Assembly: GCA_022496785.1 (NCBI GenBank)
Contig: SNAP01000003.1
Span: 252,447-316,446, forward strand
Length of the DNA: 64,000 nucleotides
Source of the DNA: Marinilabiliaceae bacterium JC040
Lineage (GTDB): Bacteria; Bacteroidota; Bacteroidia; Bacteroidales; Marinifilaceae
Direction of reading: 5' to 3'
Numbering within the stretch: position 1 is the first letter of the stretch; every line of letters starts with the position of its first letter. The position numbers and the translations under genes were made by a program. This document shows positions 1 to 8,191 of this stretch, one piece after another. The notes beneath the pieces are model-generated. The model was not told the DNA's origin. It did no database searches and saw only the letters and a list, made by a program, of their open reading frames with translations.

Positions 1-876
1 ATCCCTCTTAATATAAAACATAGCATTCCTTATCTTATTTCTTTCAGATTTTGGAATTTGAGCTTTCTCATTTACAACAACTCCAGTGATAATTTGCTGC
101 ATATTTGGAGTCATCAATTTTGTTTTATCATTATTAAGTTTCAAACCTATTTTACTCAATTCAAATCTCACTTTATCAATCAATTCTTCTTTATTAAAAT
201 TACCTGAAAAAGCCATATCATCTGCATATCTAGAAAACTTTAAATTCTTCTTTCTACAATACCCCCCCATCACCTCATCAAAATCATACATTATAATATT
301 GGATAAACAAGGACTTGTTGGAGCTCCTTGAGGCAAAGACTCATCTAAATAACAAAGCTTTGTTAGTAAGTTTGATATAAGATTTGAATAACCTAAATTT
401 TTAAAAAAATTCTCTATTAATTCAAATTCTATAGAATCAAAAAATTTTGTTATATCCAGCGTTAATATCTTTTCACTTTTCTTATGGTATTTTATATGAT
501 CTTTTATGCTTCTGTTTTTAACATAAGCTTTCGCATACCTACTTACTTTTACTTTATATAGAATTTCTTCTAATATCCAATTTTGAATTTCTTTTAAACT
601 AGGCAAAGGTTCAGACAATAATCTTGTATTTCCATTTTTCTTAAGAATCTTAAAATGTCGATAAAAAGATTTTGGAAACTGAACTGCTCTATTTATATAA
701 CTTTTCTGATATTCAACCAATCTAGAAAAATGAGAAGTATTATATATTACAGGAAGATTATTCTCAATTAATGGCTCAGCATACAAAAGACATTTTTGTA
801 TATTTTCTGCTGAATATCCATTATTAGAAGCTTTTTTTTCAAACTCCTTTTTATATATATCAAAATTTGCACTCAT
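1..876 (-). CDS. Retron-type reverse transcriptase, C-terminus cut by window edge
   Basis: The reading frame is open from an ATG at 876 to the window edge, giving 292 codons and no stop. It would copy part of a cognate non-coding RNA into single-stranded DNA. Visible RT motifs are LTLDITKFFDSI (catalytic Asp 141), LPQGAPTSP (181-189) and RYADD (216-220, catalytic Asp pair 219-220). ITGVVVN (263-269) matches the VTG motif of retron RTs. The NAxxH motif upstream of Asp 141 is only partly kept: SIKDHIKYH, with His 131. No maturase or endonuclease domain is visible. A structured RNA-like region lies directly upstream, preceded by winged-helix and PRTase genes, which is the tripartite retron layout. 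RT identity is very sure; retron class is strongly supported by context. Confidence 0.93.
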   Translation of the reverse strand, partial: MSANFDIYKKEFEKKASNNGYSAENIQKCLLYAEPLIENNLPVIYNTSHFSRLVEYQKSYINRAVQFPKSFYRHFKILKKNGNTRLLSEPLPSLKEIQNWILEEILYKVKVSRYAKAYVKNRSIKDHIKYHKKSEKILTLDITKFFDSIEFELIENFFKNLGYSNLISNLLTKLCYLDESLPQGAPTSPCLSNIIMYDFDEVMGGYCRKKNLKFSRYADDMAFSGNFNKEELIDKVRFELSKIGLKLNNDKTKLMTPNMQQIITGVVVNEKAQIPKSERNKIRNAMFYIKRD

Positions 877-880
877 ACAT

Positions 881-1065
881 TATTTTTTAGTCCTTTAGAA
901 CAGGGGACTACCCAGAGCCCCCGTTCGGAATACCGAGCTTGCGAGAAAGGTAAATATTATGCTTGCATAATTTTAGCTTTATCGAAAGGTCGGTGAGCTT
1001 GAAAGAATGTTCTCTATAAGGATGGTGAACTCACCATCCGATAAAATATCTTTACTTTAAAAATA
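881..1065 (-). ncRNA. Candidate retron msr-msd non-coding RNA
   Basis: This is the stretch between the winged-helix stop and the RT start, unusually G+C-rich and structured for the window. In transcript order there is a 9-bp hairpin (1039-1020); a 63-nt imperfect stem-loop (994-932) pairing ACCGA/TCGGT, CTT/AAG, CGA/TCG, AAAG/CTTT and an apical ATTATGC/GCATAAT; and a 9-bp hairpin (926-898) with one G-U pair. The ends may pair as an A/U-rich a1/a2 stem: 1054-1065 (ACTTTAAAAATA) with 881-891 (TATTTTTTAGT). That stem is weak and only a candidate. The 63-nt stem is the best msd candidate. A hairpin after the msd and before the RT is not canonical, so the msr/msd borders are uncertain. Confidence 0.72.
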
Positions 1066-1374
1066 CAGCTCATTTTGATGAGGCAAATATATAAAATCTT
1101 TAGGTAATTTATCTTTTATCTTACTCTTTTCTTTAGGTTTTATCCATTTATTTTTATCTGTTATTTTGAATTTATAATCTAAACTAGCTATTTTCTCTTC
1201 GCCTTTTTCAGCAAGCTGTACCACTCCATCAGAGTATTCTATAAAACCAGAATTTATAGCTTCCCCAGTATACTCTGCAATTTGCTGATAAGATAAGCCT
1301 TCATGAATTAGTTTCTTAGCATCTCCATTGTTTTTAACTACACTTAAAAGTGTATATAATATTTTCTCATTCAT
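1057..1374 (-). CDS. Small winged-helix-like protein of the retron locus
   Basis: A 105-residue basic protein. Its helix-rich N-terminal half (about 1-60), with a likely recognition segment around SYQQIAEYTGEAINSG, followed by a short strand-like EYSDGVVQLAEKG, looks like a small winged-helix DNA- or RNA-binding fold. The C-terminal half is Lys-rich (WIKPKEKSKIKDK). It lies 11 bp after the PRTase gene and its stop overlaps the proposed 5' end of the ncRNA. From memory, PRTase-type retrons carry a small wHTH protein here, thought to bridge the RT-DNA complex and the effector. The fold is inferred from sequence texture; the position is directly visible. Confidence 0.6.
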   Translation of the reverse strand: MNEKILYTLLSVVKNNGDAKKLIHEGLSYQQIAEYTGEAINSGFIEYSDGVVQLAEKGEEKIASLDYKFKITDKNKWIKPKEKSKIKDKLPKDFIYLPHQNELYF

Positions 1375-1385
1375 TATTACTATTT

Positions 1386-2216
1386 TTAGAACCTAGGGAA
1401 AGGAGCTTTATATTCTTCTCCTGATTTTTTATGATTTTTCCAAAATATTGGGAAAGTATTATTCGGTGTTTTTATCATCGTTACAAGTGACTCTGAATGT
1501 CCATAACCAAAACTAAAAGAACCGACTTTAGGAATTCTCTTTTCAATTTCCAACATCGTTTGCACATTCTTCTCCAATACTTCTCCATGATAATATTCTG
1601 AAATACCTTTCATTACAACCTCACTATATAATACTTTCACTCCTTTGTTTTTTAAAAGCTCTAGCCCATCCTTTTGAATTACAATTGATAGTACTCTTAA
1701 TTTTTCATCAGAAATAGAAGTATTTTTAGATACTTCTTTTAATGTTTCTATAACAGTATTACCTGTTCCGATATAATCGTCTACAACGAATAAAAGCTCA
1801 TCATCTTTTAGTTCCAATGCAGTCAATTCGTCAAATGAATTCAATTGTGAAAAATTAATATTTTCATAGCCATTAACACAATTTTTTAAAGGTGGTAACA
1901 TATACATAATAGCATTTCCACTCTTAGTCTTATCCACATCTTTAAAATTTATAGCAGGGAATAAATATATATTCTTTATTGTGTTCAATAATGTTTTATC
2001 AATTCCGTCAATCAAGTTAGCTAATCTAGAATTATAATCATTAGTAGTAATCCAAGTATAACGTTCTATTAATTCAAGTATTAGATCAATTTGCTCATCT
2101 GATAGATTTTCATACAAATCACAAAAACGATCAAAAACTTTAGTATGACCAGCAATTCTATTCCAGTTTTTTACATCAAAAAGTAAATTAAGCTTTTTTA
2201 TATGACCAATCTTCAT
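1386..2216 (-). CDS. PRTase-like putative retron effector
   Basis: A 276-residue protein with a type I phosphoribosyltransferase signature, LLFVVDDYIGTGNTVIETL (141-159), i.e. two acids followed by the TGNT phosphate-binding loop. A conserved-looking C-terminal block (GYGHSES, then TPNNTFPIFW at about 250-259) resembles the PRTase family seen in conflict systems (PRTase-CE, recalled, not searched). It starts 26 bp after hsdS and is followed at 11 bp by the winged-helix gene. In retrons such a protein is the presumed toxic effector, kept inactive by the RT-ncDNA complex and released on phage attack. Its substrate cannot be read from sequence. No membrane segment or signal peptide is visible. 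Confidence 0.8.
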   Translation of the reverse strand: MKIGHIKKLNLLFDVKNWNRIAGHTKVFDRFCDLYENLSDEQIDLILELIERYTWITTNDYNSRLANLIDGIDKTLLNTIKNIYLFPAINFKDVDKTKSGNAIMYMLPPLKNCVNGYENINFSQLNSFDELTALELKDDELLFVVDDYIGTGNTVIETLKEVSKNTSISDEKLRVLSIVIQKDGLELLKNKGVKVLYSEVVMKGISEYYHGEVLEKNVQTMLEIEKRIPKVGSFSFGYGHSESLVTMIKTPNNTFPIFWKNHKKSGEEYKAPFPRF

Positions 2217-2242
2217 TTCAATTTATTTCAAATTAATATACA

Positions 2243-3547
2243 CTAGTTAAAAGCTTCTTTTAAGACTGATTGCATTATTTTTTTTGCATTTTCTTCACTA
2301 TTAACGACCTCTTTTTCTAATGAAGTACAGTTTTCCGATATAATCTGTACTCTTTTAACTAACAAAGCCTGCTCTTCAATAGGTGGAAGTGCTATAAGAA
2401 TATTATCCATCTTATTCTTTGGTAAACCTTCTCTACCTGCTCCTGTTTGAACATTAAATATCATATTTTGAAAATAAGGAGAACAAATAACTTTGTGAAG
2501 ATAATCTCCTAAGAAAGAAAATACCGTTCTGATAATAGCAACATGCTGATTAATATTTCCTGTATCAAATGTTATATCTACCATACAACATCTGCCAATA
2601 GAACCACCAGTGATATTAAGCAACAAATCTTTTGCATTAACTTTCGTACCCATCATCTTTTCATGCGTTGAATCAGAGACATACACAATATTATTTAATC
2701 TTAAACCATCATCATAAACATTCTGTGAACGAATGAACTTAACACCATTACCTACATATGCTGATTTGCCACCTCTAGGAGTACTACCTGATCCTGTTTT
2801 AGAACATATCTCCCCCAATCGACACCAAACCCACCCCTCTGGTAATTCATAAGGAATCTCATCTTCACTAATTGGAGGCAAAGCCTTCTCCTTCTTAATC
2901 TTCTTATCTTTAATCAACTGCTCTTTTTCAGCCTTTATACGCTTAAGCAATTCACTTGCATGCTCAACATTAGGATTCTCTCTCCTCCAACTCTCTGTTA
3001 ACTTTCCCTGTATTGCTTCTTGTAAAATTGATTGTTTTAACTTAAGAACTAAATCTTTTTGAATCTGAATTTCATTTATAAGATCTGTAACTTTTGAATT
3101 ATTCCTCTCTAATTCTATTATCTCAAGTTGTCTTACAATACTTGGCAATACAATCTCAACACTATTAATTTTACTTATACTTAAAGTAACATTAGCTGCA
3201 CCTTTCATTAAAGGCACTAGTAAATGATCTTTAAAATAAGACAAATAAATATAAAGGAATCTAGGATTGATTATTGTTTCATCTTTTATTATTATGGCAG
3301 CAAGTATTGTTCCTAAAGCAAACTTGCCTTCTTGATAATGCAAACGTTTAATACTTGCATGTCCATGGCCTGTTGAAGATACCAAAGGAACAATTACAGC
3401 TTTTTTATCAAATTGATATTCAGTGTGTGATAGTCTTTCCTGTGCTGTAACGACCAGTGGATAATCTCCAGGAATTGCTTTCTTAATTCCTATTGCTCCT
3501 TTCACGACATCACAATAATCACCTAGCTTTATTATATTATTACTCAT
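2243..3547 (-). CDS. hsdS: Type I restriction-modification specificity subunit HsdS
   Basis: A 434-residue DNA-recognition subunit of a type I restriction-modification complex. It shows two target-recognition domains (about 1-150 and 235-385), each followed by a helical spacer. The first spacer carries the typical KLKQSILQEAIQGKLTESWR and a Lys/Glu-rich coiled coil. The second domain opens with the usual ELPEGWVWCRLGEI, and the C-terminus has the second spacer. Full family length, no frameshift. It overlaps the end of hsdM by 8 bp, so it is translationally coupled. The recognition sequence cannot be predicted by eye. The PRTase gene begins 26 bp downstream. Confidence 0.96.
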   Translation of the reverse strand: MSNNIIKLGDYCDVVKGAIGIKKAIPGDYPLVVTAQERLSHTEYQFDKKAVIVPLVSSTGHGHASIKRLHYQEGKFALGTILAAIIIKDETIINPRFLYIYLSYFKDHLLVPLMKGAANVTLSISKINSVEIVLPSIVRQLEIIELERNNSKVTDLINEIQIQKDLVLKLKQSILQEAIQGKLTESWRRENPNVEHASELLKRIKAEKEQLIKDKKIKKEKALPPISEDEIPYELPEGWVWCRLGEICSKTGSGSTPRGGKSAYVGNGVKFIRSQNVYDDGLRLNNIVYVSDSTHEKMMGTKVNAKDLLLNITGGSIGRCCMVDITFDTGNINQHVAIIRTVFSFLGDYLHKVICSPYFQNMIFNVQTGAGREGLPKNKMDNILIALPPIEEQALLVKRVQIISENCTSLEKEVVNSEENAKKIMQSVLKEAFN

Positions 3548-4979
3548 TTAGAAGCTGCTTTAAAGATTCTATTATGCTTTTAGATTTAGAAAAAGAACTA
3601 TCCAAGCTTTCAAATATTTCGCTACTTGTCAATTCAACTTCCTCAACTTTATTACTAGGATTCTTAATATCCAAATCAAAGCCTTCCAAATCTTTTATAT
3701 TTACCTTCCAAGATAATTCACTCTCTTCGCGATTATTCCACCATTCAACAAGTGGTCCAAACTCTTCTGAACGAATAGGTTTAGTTTTAGAATATGATTT
3801 CTGTCCTGCTGGTAACTTATGTTCGTAATACCAAATATCCTTAGTAGGACTTCCTTTCTGAAAGAATAATAGATTTGTACTTACTGTTGCTGGAAAGAAT
3901 GTTGTTTGAGGTAATCGTATAATTGTATGCAAATTAGTATCTGTCAACAATTTTTCCCTAATTCGTGCTTTTACTCCTTCTCCTGTAATTGATCCATCAG
4001 GCAATACTATTGCACATCGGCCATTTGCTTTCAAAAGTTGCAGCATTAATATTACAAATAAATCAGCAGATTCTTTACATCTATAGGATGCAGGAAAGTT
4101 AGTTTCAACACCATCAGCTATACTTGCACCAAATGGTGGATTTGCTAGTATCACATCTACTTTATCTTTCTCTTCTATTGCATTATACTCTGTTTTCAAA
4201 CTATCTACATAATGATAGTCTGGCACGTCCATCTCATGAAGTATCAGATTGGTTAATCCCAATACATATGCTACTGGTTTTAATTCCCATCCTGTTATAC
4301 TATTCTGAAGAATATGCTCTTCATCAACAGTATTTACATAATTATCGCGTACATGATCAATCGCTGCTGTTAAGAAACCTCCAGTTCCTGCTGCAGGATC
4401 TAGTACTGTTTCACCTAACTTCGGATCAGTCATTCGAGTCATTAACTGAGTTACTGCTCTTGGTGTATAGTACTCTCCTTTGTTTCCAGCATCACGTAAT
4501 TCTTGAAGTATACTTTCGTATATATCACCAAAAATATGCTTGTCTTCTGAATTATTGAAGTTTATCTCATTAAGCTTATTGACGACTTTTCGCATCTCAT
4601 AACCAGACTTCATAAAGTTGTTTGATCCTTCAAATACTTCCTTAACTATTGCTGCTCTTTTAGCATTATTTTGACTTGTCAATCCTCTCAGACTTACAAA
4701 TAATCCTTTTGAATCTTCTACAGTACTGTCTATGAATGTCAATAATTCATCTCCTGTTATTCCCTCTGAGTCACTTGCCCAGTTTCTCCACTGAAATTGC
4801 TCCGGAATAACAGAGATATAGTCGTCTTTTATTATTTCTTGTTCCTGATCTTTATCATCTATAATCTTTAAAAAAAGCATCCACCCTAACTGCTCTAATC
4901 GTTGTGCGTCACCTGAAATTCCTCGGTCTTGTCGCATTATATTTCTTATGCTTTTTATTACTGCGCTTACATTTGCCAT
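3540..4979 (-). CDS. hsdM: Type I restriction-modification DNA adenine methyltransferase HsdM
   Basis: A 479-residue N6-adenine methyltransferase subunit, which methylates the site chosen by HsdS and protects host DNA. It has an N-terminal helical HsdM domain (about 5-140), an S-adenosylmethionine motif LDPAAGTGGFLTAA (193-206) and catalytic motif IV ANPPFG (279-284). The start is one base after the hsdR stop (TAA-A-ATG), and the 3' end overlaps hsdS by 8 bp. All catalytic residues I can check are intact, so the methylase should be active. Confidence 0.97.
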   Translation of the reverse strand: MANVSAVIKSIRNIMRQDRGISGDAQRLEQLGWMLFLKIIDDKDQEQEIIKDDYISVIPEQFQWRNWASDSEGITGDELLTFIDSTVEDSKGLFVSLRGLTSQNNAKRAAIVKEVFEGSNNFMKSGYEMRKVVNKLNEINFNNSEDKHIFGDIYESILQELRDAGNKGEYYTPRAVTQLMTRMTDPKLGETVLDPAAGTGGFLTAAIDHVRDNYVNTVDEEHILQNSITGWELKPVAYVLGLTNLILHEMDVPDYHYVDSLKTEYNAIEEKDKVDVILANPPFGASIADGVETNFPASYRCKESADLFVILMLQLLKANGRCAIVLPDGSITGEGVKARIREKLLTDTNLHTIIRLPQTTFFPATVSTNLLFFQKGSPTKDIWYYEHKLPAGQKSYSKTKPIRSEEFGPLVEWWNNREESELSWKVNIKDLEGFDLDIKNPSNKVEEVELTSSEIFESLDSSFSKSKSIIESLKQLLNE

Positions 4980-4980
4980 T

Positions 4981-7422
4981 TTATGCTATACTATATAATT
5001 CCGTTTCTAATTCTTTTAGAGCTTGATTGTAATTTTTCTTATTTCCGAATGCATTAATAAGCTCTACTGGTGTGCCTAATTTATTTAATGGATCCAACTT
5101 AAGTACTTCTGCACTTTCTATCGTCAATAAACCATCATGAGAGTATTTATCAAGTAAACTTGATATTACTGCTTGAGCTTTTTCTCCATATTTTGTGAAA
5201 TAATTACGTTTCTTTACATTCTCTGCTCTTTCCTTTCTTGTTAAGGGCTTTGCATCATATGCTACGTGGCAAATTAAATCAAAAAGATCGTAATCATGTC
5301 CTACTTCTTCTTTTAATACATCAAAGAATATTCCTTGCTCTTCAAGCTCTTCTATTATCTTCTTCTTTTTGTCTGCTTTATTCCATTGATTTAAGAAATC
5401 ATTCAATGATTTATATTTCTCTGAAATGTTCTTCTTTGAATAGTCCCTTATATCCTCTGTTATAATCTTTCCGTCTGAACTTAGATACTGAATCCTTTCA
5501 TTTACTATTTCTATTTTAACACCATCAACACGTATCTTTATTCTTTTCTCACTAATAATTTCACCACCACCTTTTATCTCAGGTGTTTCTTGCTCTTCTG
5601 GAAATACAATTTCTTCTCCACCAACAACATCAGTTATTACCTCTTCAGTAAACTCATCATCAATCCCTTCAAGATCATCTTCTCCTTTAACATCTTTTAT
5701 CATTTCTGGATCACCATCAAAAGCAGAGTCTGCAAAATGATGTGTTACATTTCTAAAATCTATAATCGTAAAATATGATTTACCATATTCCTCATTTATT
5801 CGTGTTCCTCGTCCTATAATTTGTTTAAATTCTGTAGGAGAACCTATATTACTATCCAATACTATAACCTTACAAGTTTGTGCATCAACTCCTGTTGTCA
5901 TTAGTTTAGAAGTAGTCGCAATAACTGGATATTTCTCACTGGGAGTTATAAAATTATCTAATTCTCTTTTTCCCTCTTGATTATCTCCAGTAATCTGCAT
6001 TATATATTTGTTATTCTCTCCAAATAGATCTGCATTTGCATTTGCCAAGGCCGTTCGCATTCCCTCTGCATGCTCTATATCAACACAAAAAACTATAGTT
6101 TTAGCAAATCTATCATATCCTTTCAAAAATTCTGTCAACTTAGCAGCAACAAGCTCTCTTCGCTCTTCAATAACAATCGTTCTATCGAAATCAGTGATAT
6201 TATATATCCTATCCTCTACCTCTTCTCCATTTTTATCGAGATAACCCTTTGTTGGTCGCCATCCTTCTGCATCAATATTTAAAGTCACTTTTATAACTTT
6301 ATATGGTGCAAGAAAACCATCATCGATTCCTTGCCTAAGTGAATAAGTATAAACGGGGTCACCAAAATAATGAATATTCGAAACCTCTTTAGTTTCTTTA
6401 GGTGTTGCTGTTAAACCTATATGAGTAGCACTTTCAAAGTAATTTAATATGTTTCTCCACTTACTATCTTCTTTTGCACTTCCTCTATGACACTCATCAA
6501 TAATAATTAAATCAAAGAAACCCGGACTAAAATCTTTAAAAGCATCAGGCATTTCTGTATTCGAACTCAATCCTTGATATATTCCTAGAAAAATATCAAA
6601 AGCTTTGTCTGTAGAATCAATACCTCTTTTCTTATTTGAAACTAAGACCTCTTTACCATCTATATCAATAACCTTCTTCTTAATAACTGTCATCGCATCT
6701 TTAAAGTGACAAAAATCACCACGCAAAGTTTGATCTATCAAAGCAGTTCTATCTGCTAAAAATAATATCTTTCTTTTTGTTTTAGATTTAAATAATCTAT
6801 GTGCAATTTGAAATGCAGTATAAGTCTTTCCGGTACCTGTTGCCATTACTAAAAGAATCTTATCTTGACCCTTTGCAACGGCTTCTAATGTCCTATTTAC
6901 TGCTATCTGTTGATAATATCTTGGAGTCTTACCTGATCCATCATCAAAATATGATTGTGATATAATCTTAGATGACTTTTCCGAATCAAGTCCCTTATAT
7001 TTCTTATATTTCGCCCAAAGAAACTCAGGAGAAGGAAATGCGTCAATACTTATTTCTTTCTCTATATCTCCATCTGACACAGTCTTATCATGAAAATAAA
7101 AACCATCACCATTACTACTAAAAACAAAAGGAATATCAAGAACATTAGCATAATCTAAAGCTTGCTGAATACCACTTCTAATTGAATGTTTATTATCCTT
7201 AGCTTCAACAATTGCTATAGGTATATTAGCTTTATAATAAAGAATATAATCAGCAAATTTACGCTGTCCACGTGTAGTCATCTTACCCTTAACATAGATC
7301 CTGCCATCAGTAAAATAAATTTCCCTACCAAGTTGAGTATGTTCATTCCAACCTGCTTTTAAAATCGCTGGTGTTATAAACTTAGCTTTTATATCTGCTT
7401 CTGACAAATCCTTTTTATTCAT
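4981..7422 (-). CDS. hsdR: Type I restriction endonuclease/translocase HsdR (EcoEI-like)
   Basis: An 813-residue motor and nuclease subunit, about the length of EcoEI HsdR. The N-terminal PD-(D/E)xK nuclease shows Asp 58 and EAK (73-75). The SF2 helicase part has Walker A MATGTGKT (193-200), the DEAD-box variant DECH (309-312) and GLTATPK. The C-terminus carries the EcoEI_R_C-type block with DLFDLICHVAYDAKPLTRKE. It is first in the hsdRMS operon, with a good -7 promoter box (7494-7501) about 70 bp upstream. No disruption is visible, so restriction is probably active. Confidence 0.97.
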   Translation of the reverse strand: MNKKDLSEADIKAKFITPAILKAGWNEHTQLGREIYFTDGRIYVKGKMTTRGQRKFADYILYYKANIPIAIVEAKDNKHSIRSGIQQALDYANVLDIPFVFSSNGDGFYFHDKTVSDGDIEKEISIDAFPSPEFLWAKYKKYKGLDSEKSSKIISQSYFDDGSGKTPRYYQQIAVNRTLEAVAKGQDKILLVMATGTGKTYTAFQIAHRLFKSKTKRKILFLADRTALIDQTLRGDFCHFKDAMTVIKKKVIDIDGKEVLVSNKKRGIDSTDKAFDIFLGIYQGLSSNTEMPDAFKDFSPGFFDLIIIDECHRGSAKEDSKWRNILNYFESATHIGLTATPKETKEVSNIHYFGDPVYTYSLRQGIDDGFLAPYKVIKVTLNIDAEGWRPTKGYLDKNGEEVEDRIYNITDFDRTIVIEERRELVAAKLTEFLKGYDRFAKTIVFCVDIEHAEGMRTALANANADLFGENNKYIMQITGDNQEGKRELDNFITPSEKYPVIATTSKLMTTGVDAQTCKVIVLDSNIGSPTEFKQIIGRGTRINEEYGKSYFTIIDFRNVTHHFADSAFDGDPEMIKDVKGEDDLEGIDDEFTEEVITDVVGGEEIVFPEEQETPEIKGGGEIISEKRIKIRVDGVKIEIVNERIQYLSSDGKIITEDIRDYSKKNISEKYKSLNDFLNQWNKADKKKKIIEELEEQGIFFDVLKEEVGHDYDLFDLICHVAYDAKPLTRKERAENVKKRNYFTKYGEKAQAVISSLLDKYSHDGLLTIESAEVLKLDPLNKLGTPVELINAFGNKKNYNQALKELETELYSIA

Positions 7423-7493
7423 ATTAAACTATTATTATGCAATATTCATATACAATCTCAATGATCAACTAAAAATCTTGTATATATGTTTGG

Positions 7494-7501
7494 CAAAGAT
7501 A
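7494..7501 (-). promoter_or_regulatory. Bacteroidota -7 box for the hsdR operon
   Basis: Read on the minus strand this is TATCTTTG, a full match to TAnnTTTG. It sits about 72 bp upstream of hsdR, with a TTG about 16-19 bp further upstream in the -33 position. It may also drive the retron genes at the operon's end. Confidence 0.55.
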
Positions 7502-8191
7502 ATAAGTTTAATTTAACAAGAAACACAACACTTTTATCTAGATAGATTTAAAATAGTTATAATTATTGCTTCATATCTGTATGAAAAATTAGAAAAACTT
7601 TACATGTGGTTTCTTATCTATCTAATTAGATATTATGCAACCATAAAACACCTACTTTCTCTTTTATTACCAATTCAACACATTCATTAATCTAATTTCA
7701 TGTTCTTCAATTGTCTCTTCTTTTACCTTTTCCCATTATATTTTCAATAATACTTGTGTTTTTTATGTTAACTAACACAGAAGTAACTTCTTCTAAAGAA
7801 TCATTATTGTAAATTTTCCAAGTAATTCATCAAATTTTAATCATTCCCTCATCATTAATAAAATTTATACGTTGCTTATAGAAAGTAATTAATTCGAAGT
7901 GTTTAGTCTTATAATCGAGAAAACTACGATTATTATTAAGATAAGTAAATATCGCATCTGATCTTTGCTTACTTGAAATATTCCTACTAGTAAACAATTT
8001 ATTTGCAATCGACATTAAGATATGTTCATTATTCTTCCCAACATTTTTAATACCAAACGAGATAACTAAACAATAAAAGATAAATCATTTCTTACTTTTT
8101 AATAGCATAAAATATTTCTTCCATTTCAATTTTCTTATTAATATATTAGTAACACATAATCGTACTTAACTTACATTAGATGTGATATACG
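7502..8191. other. Intergenic stretch between hsdR and the HEPN gene
   Basis: About 690 bp without an intact gene. It contains one decayed reading frame (7707-8084, listed separately). The rest is A+T-rich with no hairpin terminator, RNA gene or mobile-element end that I could recognise. Confidence 0.6.
7707..8084 (-). pseudogene. Remnant of an unidentified coding sequence with two tandem stops
   Basis: One minus-strand frame reads as plausible protein from 8084 to 7710, including HILMSIANKLFTSRN and HFELITFYKQRINFINDEG. It is broken by two successive TGA codons (7827-7832) and then continues as ITWKIYNND and SLEEVTSVLVNIKNTS to a stop at 7707. There is a stop upstream at 8085-8087. The composition looks coding rather than random. 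I do not recognise the family. It may be a decayed defence gene, given its place between hsdR and a HEPN gene. A genuine 61-residue protein starting at 8015 is a less likely reading. Confidence 0.35.

Noticed and set aside
262-268. Run of seven C, a possible frameshift in the RT gene
   Set aside because: Read on the minus strand the frame stays open through it (MGGYCRKK) and continues into RYADD, so the gene is intact here.
1-876. RT as part of a group II intron
   Set aside because: No maturase or intron-domain sequence is visible, and the wHTH/PRTase neighbours and VTG-like motif point to a retron.
1020-1039. Hairpin GGATGGTGA/TCACCATCC as a terminator of the wHTH gene
   Set aside because: No U-run follows it on the minus strand and it lies inside the structured retron RNA region.
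4124-4558. 144-codon plus-strand open frame inside hsdM
   Set aside because: Lies entirely opposite the conserved methyltransferase motifs; a shadow frame.
5590-6282. Several 60-80 codon plus-strand frames opposite hsdR
   Set aside because: All lie opposite a well-conserved helicase gene and have biased, low-information composition.
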